From: Ruminiclostridium sp.
Lineage (GTDB): Bacteria > Bacillota > Clostridia > Oscillospirales > Ruminococcaceae
Assembly: GCA_017625405.1 (NCBI GenBank)
Contig: JAGALB010000058.1
Coordinates: forward strand, 1 to 64,000
Direction of reading: 5' to 3'
Length of the DNA stretch: 64,000 nucleotides
Part shown: positions 43,883 to 52,913 of the stretch, one piece after another
Numbering within the stretch: the first letter of the stretch is position 1
How the letters are laid out: the number at the start of each line of letters is the position of its first letter
Translations under genes and position numbers: made by a program
Notes under the pieces: generated by a model
Databases searched by the model: none
Told to the model about the DNA's origin: nothing
What the model saw: only the letters and a program-made list of their open reading frames with translations

Positions 43883-46105
43883 TTATCTGGTGGTAATTGT
43901 TACGCCGATTTCGGTTTCGTTGTACAGAAACTCTGTTCTGCTTTCAAAGATGGAAGCGCAGAGGTCGTTATACTCGGTATTTATCATGGAATTGATATAA
44001 TATACGCCGTAATTAGTTCCTATTTCAAGGAAATCGTAGTTGTCAAGACCCATTCCGTCCTTTTCGAGAGCGTTGATGATATCCTGTCTGGATGCATTCT
44101 GCATATAATGCCACATTTTGGGAACAAGGTAATAAACATATTCGTCGTCACCGTCAAACTTGTTGTATCTTACCTGCTTTGAAGTAAGGTCCTTGAATTC
44201 TTCTGCGGTAACGAATACTGCGGAAGAGCCGTTTTCAGTTCCGAAAACTTCTTCGGCGGCGATGTCTATGCCGTTTGCCTTCCTACGGTACAGCATGAAT
44301 ACTTCAGAGCCCTTTACGCTGTCTTCGGTTGCTTCCTCGGCAGTAGGAACGGCGCCGTGCTTTTTAAGAACTTCAATGGTGTTTGTATAGCTTTCGTAAA
44401 TCACGATATCTGTATATCTGCTGAAATTATCATACTGGACAAGTCCTTTGGTGTAGTCGCTGACCAGACCGATATAAAGCACGCCCACAGAGCTTTCGTC
44501 GTGTCTTCCGTACTCGATATCCGCCTTGAGGTCGGCTTCAAGCGCCTTGTAAAGCTCGCTTTCAAACAGGTCTTCCTGAATGAATGTCATATAAATTTTA
44601 TTGCTGTGGCGGTTTACAAGTCTTATCTCTGCTTCATCTGCAAGTCTGGATGAGAAAAAGTTAATGTTAGTAAGGCGGTCAAGGCGATAGCTTTCAGTCT
44701 GGAAAATTCTTTCCCACAGGTCGGGAACAGTAACATCGGTAGAATAGTTACGCCAGATTTGTGACCCGTCCTTTAAGGTGTAGCTGAAGCTTGTGTTGAA
44801 AATCGTATAGCCCAGCTGACCGTCATATTTCTGTTCATCTGTATATTTATCGGGGTCGTAATTGTCTATAAGCAGCTGCTGTTCTTCAAGAACAAGGCTG
44901 ATTGCGGTTTCATCAATTGCTTCGATATTGTTTGTAACACCGTTTTCCCAGCCTTCCTCACGGTAGAAGCCGGTTAAGCTTGCTGTTTCAACCTTTTTGA
45001 CATCAGGCACATAGTAGCCTGCGCCGAAGCCCTTGCTTAAAAGAAGCAGGAAGCAGATAAGCAGACCGCCGCCCAGAGTTGAGGCGAAATGCAGGGAGAA
45101 TTTGGGGAGGCTGTGGATTTTGCGGTAGTTGATCACTTCCATAACCAGCATCATTATAAGAAGTATAATACCGATTGTAAGTAATGTTGTCGGGATATTG
45201 TCGCCACGGAAGGGAGCAAGCTCGGAAAGCCATGTGTAGCACACGATAAAGCTGAGGCCTACAAAGGTAGAGGTAATAAGGTAAGAGTGTCTGAATACAA
45301 AGGGCTTGCCGATATTCTGCGCAAGACGCTTTGTATAGCCGAAATAAGCCAGAGCAAAGTAGATTACAGAGAAGATAAGTCCCCACATTATCATTTTTAC
45401 AAGACTGTTTCCGTTGAAAAGCAGACCGAAGGGCGACATTGACATCACTGCGGAATATAATATTTCATTTCCGCTGTCATATACGCCGTAGCATTCATGA
45501 TAAGCAATCATACCGCCGAAAGCAATGGTAAGGGGCAGCATAATGTTGATTGCAAAGGGGTAGAGAATAGCCTCTGCCATACGTCCGCAGCAGGTAGTGA
45601 TTGCGGTGTTGAGGGCGATGAATTCGAGAGTTGCAAAAAATGCGATAAAAGCGTACTGATAGTAGTTGTCGTCTGCGCCCCATACCTTCTTGTCGAGCAC
45701 GGCAACGGTAATGCTTTCGCCTGCAAAGGAGAGAACCGCCGACATAAGCATAGGCAGACAGTAGGAGGAGAGAATTGCACCGATGTCGCCTATAAAGCGC
45801 TGGGTTGCAGTAAGAGGCAGGGAAAGGATATTGTCGGCACTGGTCTTTGTGTAAAGATGCTTCAGCACCGCAATGGGAGTTATGAAGCTGAGCAGAGCCA
45901 TACATGTCATGCTGATGTAGGAGATAATCATCATGGGTACGCCGACATCATCAAAATCCCTGGAGAAATTTATTAAGTTGCTTCCGATGCATAACAGGGG
46001 AAAGCCCAGCACACCGAACAGACATGAGAAGATTGTAAGGGTTTTTACTCTGCCCATCTGGAACAGGTAGTATCTGAGAGTATAATTAAAGGTTTTTTCC
46101 TTCAT
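43883..46105 (-). CDS. ABC-2-type transporter permease of a GntR-ABC operon
   Basis: From the ATG at 46105 the protein has 740 residues. Eleven or so helices occupy roughly residues 20-400 (FSCLFGVLGFPLLCIGS, TLLTIGIILLIMMLVMEV), then a large soluble domain of about 340 residues. The start overlaps the ATPase gene by 20 bases, and the longer frame to 46144 has no RBS. It is the permease of a YtrA-like operon. In Bacillus such operons respond to cell-wall antibiotics, but the substrate here is unknown. Confidence 0.82.
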   Translation of the reverse strand: MKEKTFNYTLRYYLFQMGRVKTLTIFSCLFGVLGFPLLCIGSNLINFSRDFDDVGVPMMIISYISMTCMALLSFITPIAVLKHLYTKTSADNILSLPLTATQRFIGDIGAILSSYCLPMLMSAVLSFAGESITVAVLDKKVWGADDNYYQYAFIAFFATLEFIALNTAITTCCGRMAEAILYPFAINIMLPLTIAFGGMIAYHECYGVYDSGNEILYSAVMSMSPFGLLFNGNSLVKMIMWGLIFSVIYFALAYFGYTKRLAQNIGKPFVFRHSYLITSTFVGLSFIVCYTWLSELAPFRGDNIPTTLLTIGIILLIMMLVMEVINYRKIHSLPKFSLHFASTLGGGLLICFLLLLSKGFGAGYYVPDVKKVETASLTGFYREEGWENGVTNNIEAIDETAISLVLEEQQLLIDNYDPDKYTDEQKYDGQLGYTIFNTSFSYTLKDGSQIWRNYSTDVTVPDLWERIFQTESYRLDRLTNINFFSSRLADEAEIRLVNRHSNKIYMTFIQEDLFESELYKALEADLKADIEYGRHDESSVGVLYIGLVSDYTKGLVQYDNFSRYTDIVIYESYTNTIEVLKKHGAVPTAEEATEDSVKGSEVFMLYRRKANGIDIAAEEVFGTENGSSAVFVTAEEFKDLTSKQVRYNKFDGDDEYVYYLVPKMWHYMQNASRQDIINALEKDGMGLDNYDFLEIGTNYGVYYINSMINTEYNDLCASIFESRTEFLYNETEIGVTITTR

Positions 46106-46979
46106 ATCCGAGACCCTCCATTTCATAAATAAATATTTCATCAAGCGTAAGGGGAATTATATCCACAAATTTGGGATTGCACTTTTCAACCGCAGCACGG
46201 ATTTCCTCCTCGCTGCCTTTTGCGATCAGGTTTGTGACGCTTCCGCTGTTTTCAATGTGCAGTATCTCAATTTCGGGGAAATCCTCAGCGCAGGCAGGTG
46301 TGCTGAAAGAGGTCTGCACCTTTCTGATATTGCCCATTACTGTGTCAAGCTCACGGCAGAACACGATTTTTCCGTTATGTAAAAGTGCGGCGGTATCGCA
46401 GAATTCCTGAATTTCCTTTAAGTTATGTGAGGAGAGAATAATTGTAGCGCCGTTATCCAGCATAGCGTCAATCATCATATTCTTTACGATTATACGCATT
46501 GTGGGATCAAGACCGTCAAAGGCTTCGTCTAAGAACAGATACTTTGTGCAGCAGGCGAGAGCGCAGATTACAACAGCCTGTCGCTTCATACCCTTTGAAA
46601 AAGTGGATAGACGCTTGTTCATGGGGAGGTTAAGTATGCTGTGAAGCTTTTCAAATCTTTCTTCCGAGAAGGTGCGGTAGAACTTCTTGTAATAGTTTTT
46701 AAGACCCTTGAGGGTATAGTCGGTGAACTGTATTGTTTCATCGTTTATGAAGCATATTTGCTCCTTTAACTTTACGTTGTCGTAAACATCCTCGCCATCA
46801 ATGGTGAGTGTGCCGCCCTGTGTCTTGTAGATACCTGATAAAAGGCGGAGAATCGTGGATTTGCCTGCACCGTTTGAACCTAAAAGTCCGAAAGCCCTGC
46901 CATCGGGAACTGTCATTGTCACGCCGTCAAGAACCTTGTTTCCATCAAAATCAAGGGTTATATCCTTCAGCTCAATCAT
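46086..46979 (-). CDS. ABC transporter ATPase (YtrB/CcmA type)
   Basis: The 297-residue ATPase has Walker A GSNGAGKST (about 34-42), a signature reading STFSKGMKRQAVV in place of LSGGQ, and Walker B YLFLDEAFDGLD. The FSKGMKR signature is usual for this subfamily, which exports or senses antimicrobial compounds. It sits between the GntR regulator (8-base overlap) and the permease (20-base overlap), so all three are one operon. Confidence 0.92.
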   Translation of the reverse strand: MIELKDITLDFDGNKVLDGVTMTVPDGRAFGLLGSNGAGKSTILRLLSGIYKTQGGTLTIDGEDVYDNVKLKEQICFINDETIQFTDYTLKGLKNYYKKFYRTFSEERFEKLHSILNLPMNKRLSTFSKGMKRQAVVICALACCTKYLFLDEAFDGLDPTMRIIVKNMMIDAMLDNGATIILSSHNLKEIQEFCDTAALLHNGKIVFCRELDTVMGNIRKVQTSFSTPACAEDFPEIEILHIENSGSVTNLIAKGSEEEIRAAVEKCNPKFVDIIPLTLDEIFIYEMEGLGYEGKNL

Positions 46980-47346
46980 TGCCTGATTCCTCCTTTAAAT
47001 TTTTTATAAGCAGCATAATTTCCTCTTCCGTAACGCCTGCTTTAAATGCCTCGGAAATGTTGACCGAGAGCGTGCCGAGTATTTTTCTTTTTATAATTTC
47101 CTCGGTCTGTTCAGCTTTGCCTACATAGCTGCCCTTTGCGGGTATGGAGTAGATAAGTCCGTCCTGTTCAAGCATTGCGTAAGCTTTCTGTACAGTATTG
47201 GGATTTACGCCCAGGGATTTGGCAACCTCACGTACCGCAGGGAGCTTTTCGTTTTCCCTGAGAGTGCCGTTTGAAATAAGCTCGGTTATACGTGTTATAA
47301 GCTGCTCATAGATAGGCGCTCCGCCTTCCAGCTGCATTACAAACAT
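46972..47346 (-). CDS. GntR-family (YtrA-type) repressor
   Basis: The 124-residue protein has the GntR winged-helix domain (about 5-75) with APIYEQLITRITELISNGTL and the recognition-helix VNPNTVQKAYAMLEQDGLI. The short C-terminal tail lacks a ligand-binding effector domain, as in YtrA. It represses its own operon until a signal, often a wall antibiotic, appears. A promoter with inverted AACTGTATTA repeats lies just upstream. Confidence 0.93.
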   Translation of the reverse strand: MFVMQLEGGAPIYEQLITRITELISNGTLRENEKLPAVREVAKSLGVNPNTVQKAYAMLEQDGLIYSIPAKGSYVGKAEQTEEIIKRKILGTLSVNISEAFKAGVTEEEIMLLIKNLKEESGND

Positions 47347-47391
47347 TTCATCACCATTCCTTTCTGTATTTATGTGTATGCGTTATAGTGT

Positions 47392-47441
47392 AACTGTATT
47401 AGTTCACTTGGTACAGTTGTATTATAACAGGTAATACAGTT
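47392..47441 (-). promoter_or_regulatory. inverted-repeat operator of the gntR-ABC operon
   Basis: AACTGTATTA (47392-47401) and its exact complement TAATACAGTT (47432-47441) flank the -10 box of the gntR promoter. The right arm lies inside the promoter spacer. This suits repression by the encoded GntR protein. Confidence 0.6.
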
Positions 47442-47449
47442 CTTGTCAA
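47421..47449 (-). promoter_or_regulatory. gntR-ABC operon promoter
   Basis: On the minus strand, TTGACA and TATAAT are separated by exactly 17 bases. Confidence 0.8.
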
Positions 47450-47492
47450 TAGGGTTTTGGAATTTTTTTGAAAAATCTGCTGAATGGAGGAT

Positions 47493-47599
47493 GGGCGGGC
47501 GCGGAGCGCGTTTTTGCGCCAAGCGCAAAAACAGCCGCAGGCGGCTTTGCCGCCTGCGGCTCATCCGGACTTTGTCCGGATGGCGCTCCGCGCCCGCCC
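47493..47599. repeat. 107-bp perfect cloverleaf inverted repeat
   Basis: An outer 17-bp perfect stem (47493-47509 with 47583-47599) encloses three perfect hairpins: 47510-47532 (10 bp, loop CAA), 47533-47561 (13 bp, loop TTT) and 47563-47581 (8 bp, loop TTT). Only 47562 and 47582 are unpaired at the junction. It is far more GC-rich than its surroundings. It is not a tRNA: arm lengths, loops and invariant bases do not fit. It lies in the 402-base gap 47347-47748, between the divergent gntR and antiporter promoters. Confidence 0.95.
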
Positions 47600-47679
47600 G
47601 CCGTTGTTGTAAATTCGCCCAATTCTTTCGACAATTTTTTGTTAAAAAAGGTTAAAACATAGAATCGGATAAAATCCTG

Positions 47680-47708
47680 TTGCAAAGTGGAAACAAAAGA
47701 TATATAAT
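47680..47708 (+). promoter_or_regulatory. antiporter gene promoter
   Basis: TTGCAA and TATAAT are separated by 17 bases. Confidence 0.65.
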
Positions 47709-47748
47709 AGCAAAGGTTTTGAATTATTATATAGAAAGAAGAACAGAA

Positions 47749-48942
47749 ATGGAAACAACAATAGAACTTTTCAAAGATCTTGCCATAATAATTCTTGCAG
47801 CTAAGGTCTGCGGAATTTTTGCAAAGAAGCTTAAAGCGCCTCAGGTTGTAGGTGAAATCATAGCAGGCCTTTTGATAGGCCCCAGCATTTTAGGAATTGT
47901 AGAACAGTCGGATATTCTTGCCGCAATGGCGGAAATCGGTGTTGTGCTGCTGATGTTCGGTGCAGGCCTTGAAACAAATTTCAAGGAGCTTCTCAAAACA
48001 GGCCCCAAGGCGCTGCTTATAGCGATAGTCGGTGTATTTGTTCCGCTTGCGGGCGGTACGCTGCTGTACGGCGGATTTTACGGCTTCGGTGAAATCGGAA
48101 GCGAACAGTTCTACCGTGCGGTATTCATCGGTACAATTATGACCGCTACATCGGTAGGTATTACAGTCCAGACTCTCAAGGAACTGGGAAGACTCAAGGG
48201 CGAAATCGGAACACTTATTGTAAGTGCGGCGATTATTGATGATGTAATCGGTATTATTGTGCTCACCTTTGTAATCGGTATGAAGAACCCCGATTCACAG
48301 CCTCTCGATGTTGTCAAGAATACAGGCTTATTCTTCCTGTTCTGTATACTTGCAGGTATTATCTGTTACTATATTTTCAAATATATCGACAAGCGCCATC
48401 CCCATCAGCGCCGTATCCCGATTTTAGGTCTTGCTCTCTGTATGATTATGGCATACTGCGCTGAGCATTTCTTCGGAATCGCCGATATTACGGGTGCTTA
48501 TGTAGCAGGCCTTATTCTCTGCAACCTGCGTGACTCCGAATATATTGCGGAAAAAATGGATATCAGCTCATATATGATGTTCGGTCCTGTATTTTTCGCA
48601 AGTATCGGTCTTAAAACCGAGTTTTCGGGATTCACCCCAGAGCTGCTTGTCTTCTCCCTGCTGTTTGTGGCGGTTGCACTGCTGACAAAGATTATCGGCT
48701 GCGGACTTGTTGCGAAGATTTTCCGTTATAATATGAAGGACAGCCTGAAGGTCGGTATCGGTATGATGACCAGAGGCGAGGTCGCACTTATTGTAGCGCA
48801 GAAAGGTCTTTCGGTAGGTCTTCTCGATTCCGTTTATTTCACTTCGGTAATTCTGCTGATTATCGTTTCGTCAATACTTACGCCTATTTTAATGAAGCTT
48901 CTTTTCAGAGGCGAAAAGCCCGCAGAAGCAGAAAATGCATAA
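47749..48942 (+). CDS. CPA2-family monovalent cation:proton antiporter
   Basis: The 397-residue protein has twelve or so membrane segments and the CPA2 signs: GEIIAGLLIGPSILG near the start, TATSVGITVQTLKELG, and SAAIIDDVIGIIVL, where the paired aspartates of the ion site appear. It lacks the KTN domain of KefB/KefC, which matches short Na+ or K+/H+ antiporters such as NapA/GerN. GerN-type proteins act in spore germination, but that role is not shown here. The start at 47749 is preceded by AGAAAGAAGAACAG; the longer frame starts in the -35 box. Confidence 0.9.
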   Translation: METTIELFKDLAIIILAAKVCGIFAKKLKAPQVVGEIIAGLLIGPSILGIVEQSDILAAMAEIGVVLLMFGAGLETNFKELLKTGPKALLIAIVGVFVPLAGGTLLYGGFYGFGEIGSEQFYRAVFIGTIMTATSVGITVQTLKELGRLKGEIGTLIVSAAIIDDVIGIIVLTFVIGMKNPDSQPLDVVKNTGLFFLFCILAGIICYYIFKYIDKRHPHQRRIPILGLALCMIMAYCAEHFFGIADITGAYVAGLILCNLRDSEYIAEKMDISSYMMFGPVFFASIGLKTEFSGFTPELLVFSLLFVAVALLTKIIGCGLVAKIFRYNMKDSLKVGIGMMTRGEVALIVAQKGLSVGLLDSVYFTSVILLIIVSSILTPILMKLLFRGEKPAEAENA

Positions 48943-48950
48943 ATTATCAG

Positions 48951-48984
48951 ACCGCATTGCAGGTATAATATCCTGCAATGCGGT
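48951..48984 (+). terminator. terminator after the antiporter gene
   Basis: ACCGCATTGCAGG and its complement form a 13-bp stem around an 8-base loop, followed by TTCCTTA. Confidence 0.6.
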
Positions 48985-48996
48985 TTCCTTATATTT

Positions 48997-49016
48997 CAAT
49001 TGACATTTGTCAATTG
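48997..49016. promoter_or_regulatory. 20-bp palindrome over the -35 box
   Basis: CAATTGACA-TT-TGTCAATTG is a perfect palindrome that includes the -35 box of the next gene. It is a candidate operator for an unknown dimeric repressor. Confidence 0.45.
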
Positions 49017-49028
49017 CTATGATATAAT
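49000..49028 (+). promoter_or_regulatory. promoter of the zinc-ribbon membrane protein gene
   Basis: TTGACA and TATAAT are separated by 17 bases. Confidence 0.75.
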
Positions 49029-49084
49029 TGATGTAATTGTAAGTATTGTGCGGATTATGCTGTTTAATGATGAAAGGAGTCGTT

Positions 49085-50071
49085 ATGGCAGTTATTTATT
49101 GTCCGGATTGTGACAGTGAGATTCCGGAAAACGAAACCATATGCCCCAGCTGTGGATTTGATCTTGCTACCTTCGATGCTGAAGAGGAAGAATTCAATGA
49201 TCTTCTCAGCGAAGCGAATATGAAGCTGAGCGAGGAAGCTGAAACCTCATCAGCCGGAAATAACGGTAATATTTCCATTTCCCAGAGCCAGATTGACGCT
49301 TTGCTTGACGGAAACGTTGTTGACCTTACAGGTCTTGACGCTGCCGTTGCACAGGCAGGGGAGAAGGAAGCCGCAAAGCAGGCGGCAGCACCTCAGCCTG
49401 AACAGGAAAAGGAAAAGCCCACCGAAAAGAATCAGGATGATGCGGCGGAATCAGGGGAGTCTGCACCTGCGGAAAAGCAGAAGGTGAAAAAGGAAAAAGC
49501 TCCGAAGCAGAAAAAAGCCGCAGACGGAAAAACTCTTTCCATGGCTGTGACAATAGCTGCAGCGGCAGTTTCTCTTGCTCTCGGCTTCTGTATAGCTATG
49601 TTTATTTTTATGGACCCTCCTCATTCAAGAGAAGAGGCTTTTGCCATAAGATCCGCAAATGCTCTTAACGGCGTTCTTGAAGTGAATGAAAAGCTTTTTG
49701 TCTACGACGCTTATGTACGTATGGGCTCGGCGGTTGATGAGTGTGTGCTTTATGCGATAACTGCCTTTGATGACAATGTTACACCCTCAAAATACCGTGT
49801 AACTGTTAATAAAACAGACCCCAACACAATAAATATATATTATTTACTGGACGAAACCAGTCCCGAATATATTGCTATGCGTGACAGTGAAGATCCCGAA
49901 ATACGTATTCAGGCAAGCATCCTGAAGAACTATTCGGATGAAATCGAAGCGGCACACCGTGAAATCTCAATCGGCACTCCCTCGTGGATAAGTGTTGATA
50001 TTTCCGAGATCAACAGCAATATAACCTCAGTAAGACATAAAACTGTGGAAAATGCGGCAGCTGCTGCATAA
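49085..50071 (+). CDS. zinc-ribbon single-pass membrane protein
   Basis: The 328-residue protein starts with a zinc ribbon (C6, C9, C20, C23), an acidic then low-complexity linker rich in Ala, Glu and Lys (about 30-150), one helix (about 153-175), and an outer domain of about 150 residues. The ribbon should be inside and the C-terminus outside. No family is recognised. It may sense or hold an envelope component. The ATG follows AAAGGAGTCGTT. The CmpB-like gene is 23 bases downstream and an HD gene follows that. Confidence 0.85.
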   Translation: MAVIYCPDCDSEIPENETICPSCGFDLATFDAEEEEFNDLLSEANMKLSEEAETSSAGNNGNISISQSQIDALLDGNVVDLTGLDAAVAQAGEKEAAKQAAAPQPEQEKEKPTEKNQDDAAESGESAPAEKQKVKKEKAPKQKKAADGKTLSMAVTIAAAAVSLALGFCIAMFIFMDPPHSREEAFAIRSANALNGVLEVNEKLFVYDAYVRMGSAVDECVLYAITAFDDNVTPSKYRVTVNKTDPNTINIYYLLDETSPEYIAMRDSEDPEIRIQASILKNYSDEIEAAHREISIGTPSWISVDISEINSNITSVRHKTVENAAAAA

Positions 50072-50094
50072 TAATCAGAATCAGAGGAAATTAT

Positions 50095-50808
50095 ATGTTT
50101 CACTACGAATGGTACCGCCTTTTGTTTCTTTTCTTTATTTTCTGCAACATAGGCTGGGTAATCGAATCATCAATAGAATCCCTTTACCGCAGAAGATTCA
50201 TTAACAGAGGCTTCCTGAACGGTCCTTATATTCCCATCTACGGCTTCGGCGGAATGACAATACTCATCTGCTGTATGCCGTTCCGGCACAACGGTTTTCT
50301 TGTATATATAGTAGGTGTTCTTTCCTGTACGGCGCTTGAATTCTTCGTGGGCTGGGTCATGGAAACAATCTTCCAGAAGCAGTTCTGGGATTACAGTATG
50401 CTGAAATTCACGTACAAGAACAGAATTTCCCTTATACCCTCGCTTTTCTGGGGACTTTTATCCCTTTTCCTTGTGTATGTGCTTTATGCGCCCGTTGATA
50501 AGCTTGCAAACTTTGTGTCAGCGGAATTTGCAATGATTTACGACCTGATATTTGCGGTTGTAATGCTTGTGGATATCGTTATCAGTATTTCCCGCCATAT
50601 CCATTATAAGGAATACCTTAAGAAATTTACTCCCGAAAAAGCGAAAAGACTTATCACAATCAAATTTATCAGCCTTGGCGGTGCTGTTATGCGCCGAAGA
50701 AGGCGTATAGTAAAGTTCATTACTCAGCTCAGGTTTGAGCTGGGCGCAGATGACGAGCAGGATGATACGGATACCCTGCTTGAAGATCTGGAGAAAGAAG
50801 CAAACTAA
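50095..50808 (+). CDS. CmpB-type (ABC_trans_CmpB) membrane protein
   Basis: The 237-residue protein has five to six helices and the family start FCNIGWVIESSIESLYRRRFINRGFLNGPYIPIYGFG, split here into shorter pieces: GWVIESSIESL and INRGFLNGPYIPIYGFGG. The family was once annotated as ABC permease, without experimental proof. A charged cytoplasmic tail (about 190-237) ends in an acidic segment. It is probably cotranscribed with the zinc-ribbon and HD genes. Role unknown. Confidence 0.85.
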   Translation: MFHYEWYRLLFLFFIFCNIGWVIESSIESLYRRRFINRGFLNGPYIPIYGFGGMTILICCMPFRHNGFLVYIVGVLSCTALEFFVGWVMETIFQKQFWDYSMLKFTYKNRISLIPSLFWGLLSLFLVYVLYAPVDKLANFVSAEFAMIYDLIFAVVMLVDIVISISRHIHYKEYLKKFTPEKAKRLITIKFISLGGAVMRRRRRIVKFITQLRFELGADDEQDDTDTLLEDLEKEAN

Positions 50809-50821
50809 AAGGAGTTATTGA

Positions 50822-51460
50822 GTGAAGAACAATACGCAGTTTCAGAGCGCTGTATCAACGGTGCTGGAAAATGAAAATATGCAGCTCACAAAAACCTTTA
50901 CGCAGCATGGTAATGTATCTGTTTTCGGTCATTGCATGGCGGTTGCGGCATATAGCAAGGCGCTTGCGGATAAGCTCGGCATCAGCTATGACTGCGACAG
51001 CCTTGTGAGAGGTGCAATGCTTCACGATTTCTTTCTTTACGACTGGCACGAAACATCAGATATAGGCGACGGACTTCACGGCTTTGCCCACCCCTATACC
51101 GCATCAAAGAATGCAATCCGTGAATTCAGGCTCAGCCCCCGTGAGCTGGATATTATCCGTAAGCATATGTGGCCGCTGACGCTGACGAAAATTCCTCAGT
51201 ATCGCGAAAGCTGGCTTGTGTGTGCGGTGGATAAGTACTGCTCACTGCTTGAAACCTTCAAGCTCAATAAGTACAATGATTACAGCTTTGTCAACAAGAA
51301 TCTCATAAAGCGTATCGAACTCAGAAAGGCTGCACGGGTGCGCCTTGAAGAGGGAAAAGCCGAGCTTGTACGCCGTGTGCGTGAACGTGAGGCTGCACCC
51401 GAAAAGCGCAGGCACGAGGTAATGGGCAGATATGAGCAGTATAAGGCACGAAAAAGCTGA
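50822..51460 (+). CDS. HD-domain phosphohydrolase, GTG start
   Basis: The 212-residue protein has the HD metal motif H38 in VFGHCMAVA, HD at 70-71 (AMLHDFFLYDW), a third histidine in GFAHPYTASKNA, and a late aspartate in VDKYCSL. HD enzymes hydrolyse phosphates of nucleotides or related molecules; the substrate is not clear. The GTG follows AAAAGGAGTTATTGA. The basic C-terminal tail (about 165-212) is rich in Arg and Lys. It is the third gene of the zinc-ribbon unit. Confidence 0.85.
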   Translation: MKNNTQFQSAVSTVLENENMQLTKTFTQHGNVSVFGHCMAVAAYSKALADKLGISYDCDSLVRGAMLHDFFLYDWHETSDIGDGLHGFAHPYTASKNAIREFRLSPRELDIIRKHMWPLTLTKIPQYRESWLVCAVDKYCSLLETFKLNKYNDYSFVNKNLIKRIELRKAARVRLEEGKAELVRRVREREAAPEKRRHEVMGRYEQYKARKS

Positions 51461-51477
51461 AAAACCATAATTTTCTA

Positions 51478-51506
51478 TTGACAACACATATTATATGTGA
51501 TACAAT
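51478..51506 (+). promoter_or_regulatory. promoter upstream of the metK riboswitch
   Basis: TTGACA and TACAAT are separated by 17 bases, placing the start about 51513, just before the aptamer. Confidence 0.75.
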
Positions 51507-51525
51507 TATAGTGTAAACAAAAAAT

Positions 51526-51663
51526 CCTTATCAAGAGCAGCGGAGGAACAGGTCCTGTGAAGCTGCGGCAACCGTTCGGAAACGAAAATGGTGCCAATTC
51601 CTGCGCCGAAAGGCGGAAGATGAGGGAGCAAAGATTTCAACGGCTCCCAATGGGGGCTTTTTT
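51526..51663 (+). promoter_or_regulatory. SAM-I (S-box) riboswitch with terminator, upstream of metK
   Basis: The aptamer runs 51526-51625. P1 is CCTTATC with GATGAGG, the S-box core TCAAGAG follows, P2 is GCAGC/GCTGC, and the conserved GCAACC and GTGCCAATTCCTGC are present. Beyond it, GGGAGC (51624-51629) can pair with GCTCCC (51643-51648) as antiterminator. Alternatively GCTCCC pairs with GGGGGC (51652-51657) before TTTTTT as terminator. This fits SAM-induced shut-off, known for the class. Confidence 0.9.
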
Positions 51664-51706
51664 GTTTTGGAAGCATAAACACAAGACAAAGAAAGGAAAA
51701 TGTAAA

Positions 51707-52879
51707 ATGGCAAAGTTTTTATTTACTTCCGAAAGCGTTACAGAAGGTCATCCCGACAAAATCTGTGACAGAATCTCCGACAGCGTTTTAGACGCACTCT
51801 TAGCTCAGGACCCCATGTCCCGTGTTGCCTGCGAAACCTGCACAACAACAGGTCTTGTAATGGTAATGGGCGAAATCACAACAAAGGCTACAATCGACAT
51901 TCCCGCAATCGTACGTGAAACAGTACGTGAAATCGGCTACGATAATGCTGAATACGGCTTTGACTGCAACACATGCGCAGTTATGACAACTCTCGACAAG
52001 CAGTCCCCTGATATCGCTATGGGTGTTGACAATGCTCTCGAAGGCAGAGAAGAAAACGCTATGGATACAGGCGCAGGCGACCAGGGTATGATGTTCGGTT
52101 ACGCTTGTACAGAAACTCCCGAGCTTATGCCTCTTCCTATCTCTCTTGCACAGAAGCTTGCAAAGAAGCTTACTGACGTAAGAAAGAGCGGCGAACTTGA
52201 CTACCTCCTCCCCGATGGTAAGTCCCAGGTTACAGTTGAATACGTTGACGGCAAGCCCGTAAGAGTTGATACAGTTGTTATTTCCTCTCAGCACAAGGCT
52301 TACGCTACACTCGAACAGATCCGCAAGGACGTTATCGAAAAGATTATCAAGACAACAATTCCCGCAGAACTCCTCGATGAAAATACAAAGTACTATGTAA
52401 ACCCCACAGGCCGTTTCGTAGTAGGCGGACCTCAGGGTGACAGCGGTCTTACAGGACGTAAGATCATCGTTGATACATACGGCGGCTACGCAAGACACGG
52501 CGGCGGTGCATTCTCCGGTAAGGACCCCACAAAGGTTGACCGTTCCGCAGCTTACGCAGCAAGATATGTTGCAAAGAATATCGTAGCTGCAGGCCTTGCT
52601 GAAAAGTGTGAAGTTGAGCTTGCATACGCTATCGGTGTTGCAACTCCCGTATCCGTACTTGTTGACACATTCGGCACAGGTAAGGTAAGCGACGAAAAGA
52701 TCGGCGAAGCTGTAAACAAGGTATTTGACCTTCGTCCCGCAGCTATCATTTCCACACTCGAACTCCGCAAGCCCCAGTACAAGGAGCTTTCCGCTTATGG
52801 CCACATGGGTCGTGAAGAACTGGGCGTAGCATGGGAAAAGACAGATAAGGTTGAAGCACTCAAGGCAGCAATCAACTGA
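51707..52879 (+). CDS. metK: S-adenosylmethionine synthetase
   Basis: The 390-residue MetK makes SAM from methionine and ATP. It has the start [49 protein letters not shown] (shown in part) and [22 protein letters not shown] in pieces. The length is normal. The start at 51707 follows GAAAGGAAAATGTAA; the frame open to 51557 runs through the riboswitch and is not coding. A SAM-I riboswitch controls it. The strong codon bias produces a long false antisense frame. Confidence 0.98.
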   Translation: MAKFLFTSESVTEGHPDKICDRISDSVLDALLAQDPMSRVACETCTTTGLVMVMGEITTKATIDIPAIVRETVREIGYDNAEYGFDCNTCAVMTTLDKQSPDIAMGVDNALEGREENAMDTGAGDQGMMFGYACTETPELMPLPISLAQKLAKKLTDVRKSGELDYLLPDGKSQVTVEYVDGKPVRVDTVVISSQHKAYATLEQIRKDVIEKIIKTTIPAELLDENTKYYVNPTGRFVVGGPQGDSGLTGRKIIVDTYGGYARHGGGAFSGKDPTKVDRSAAYAARYVAKNIVAAGLAEKCEVELAYAIGVATPVSVLVDTFGTGKVSDEKIGEAVNKVFDLRPAAIISTLELRKPQYKELSAYGHMGREELGVAWEKTDKVEALKAAIN

Positions 52880-52913
52880 AACTGAGTATCTGCTTCGTCA
52901 GCACATTGACATT

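Noticed and set aside
47493..47599. Cloverleaf as a tRNA gene
   Set aside because: Arm lengths of 17, 10, 13 and 8 bp with 3-base loops cannot make a tRNA, and no anticodon loop or T-loop is present.
47443..47685. Open frames of 64-79 codons on both strands running through the cloverleaf
   Set aside because: They arise because the inverted repeat lacks stop codons in those frames; none has a good ribosome site or recognisable product.
51800..52804. 334-codon frame antisense to metK
   Set aside because: It mirrors the biased codons of metK, is Cys-rich and has no family; the same holds for long frames antisense to alaS, argS and purL.
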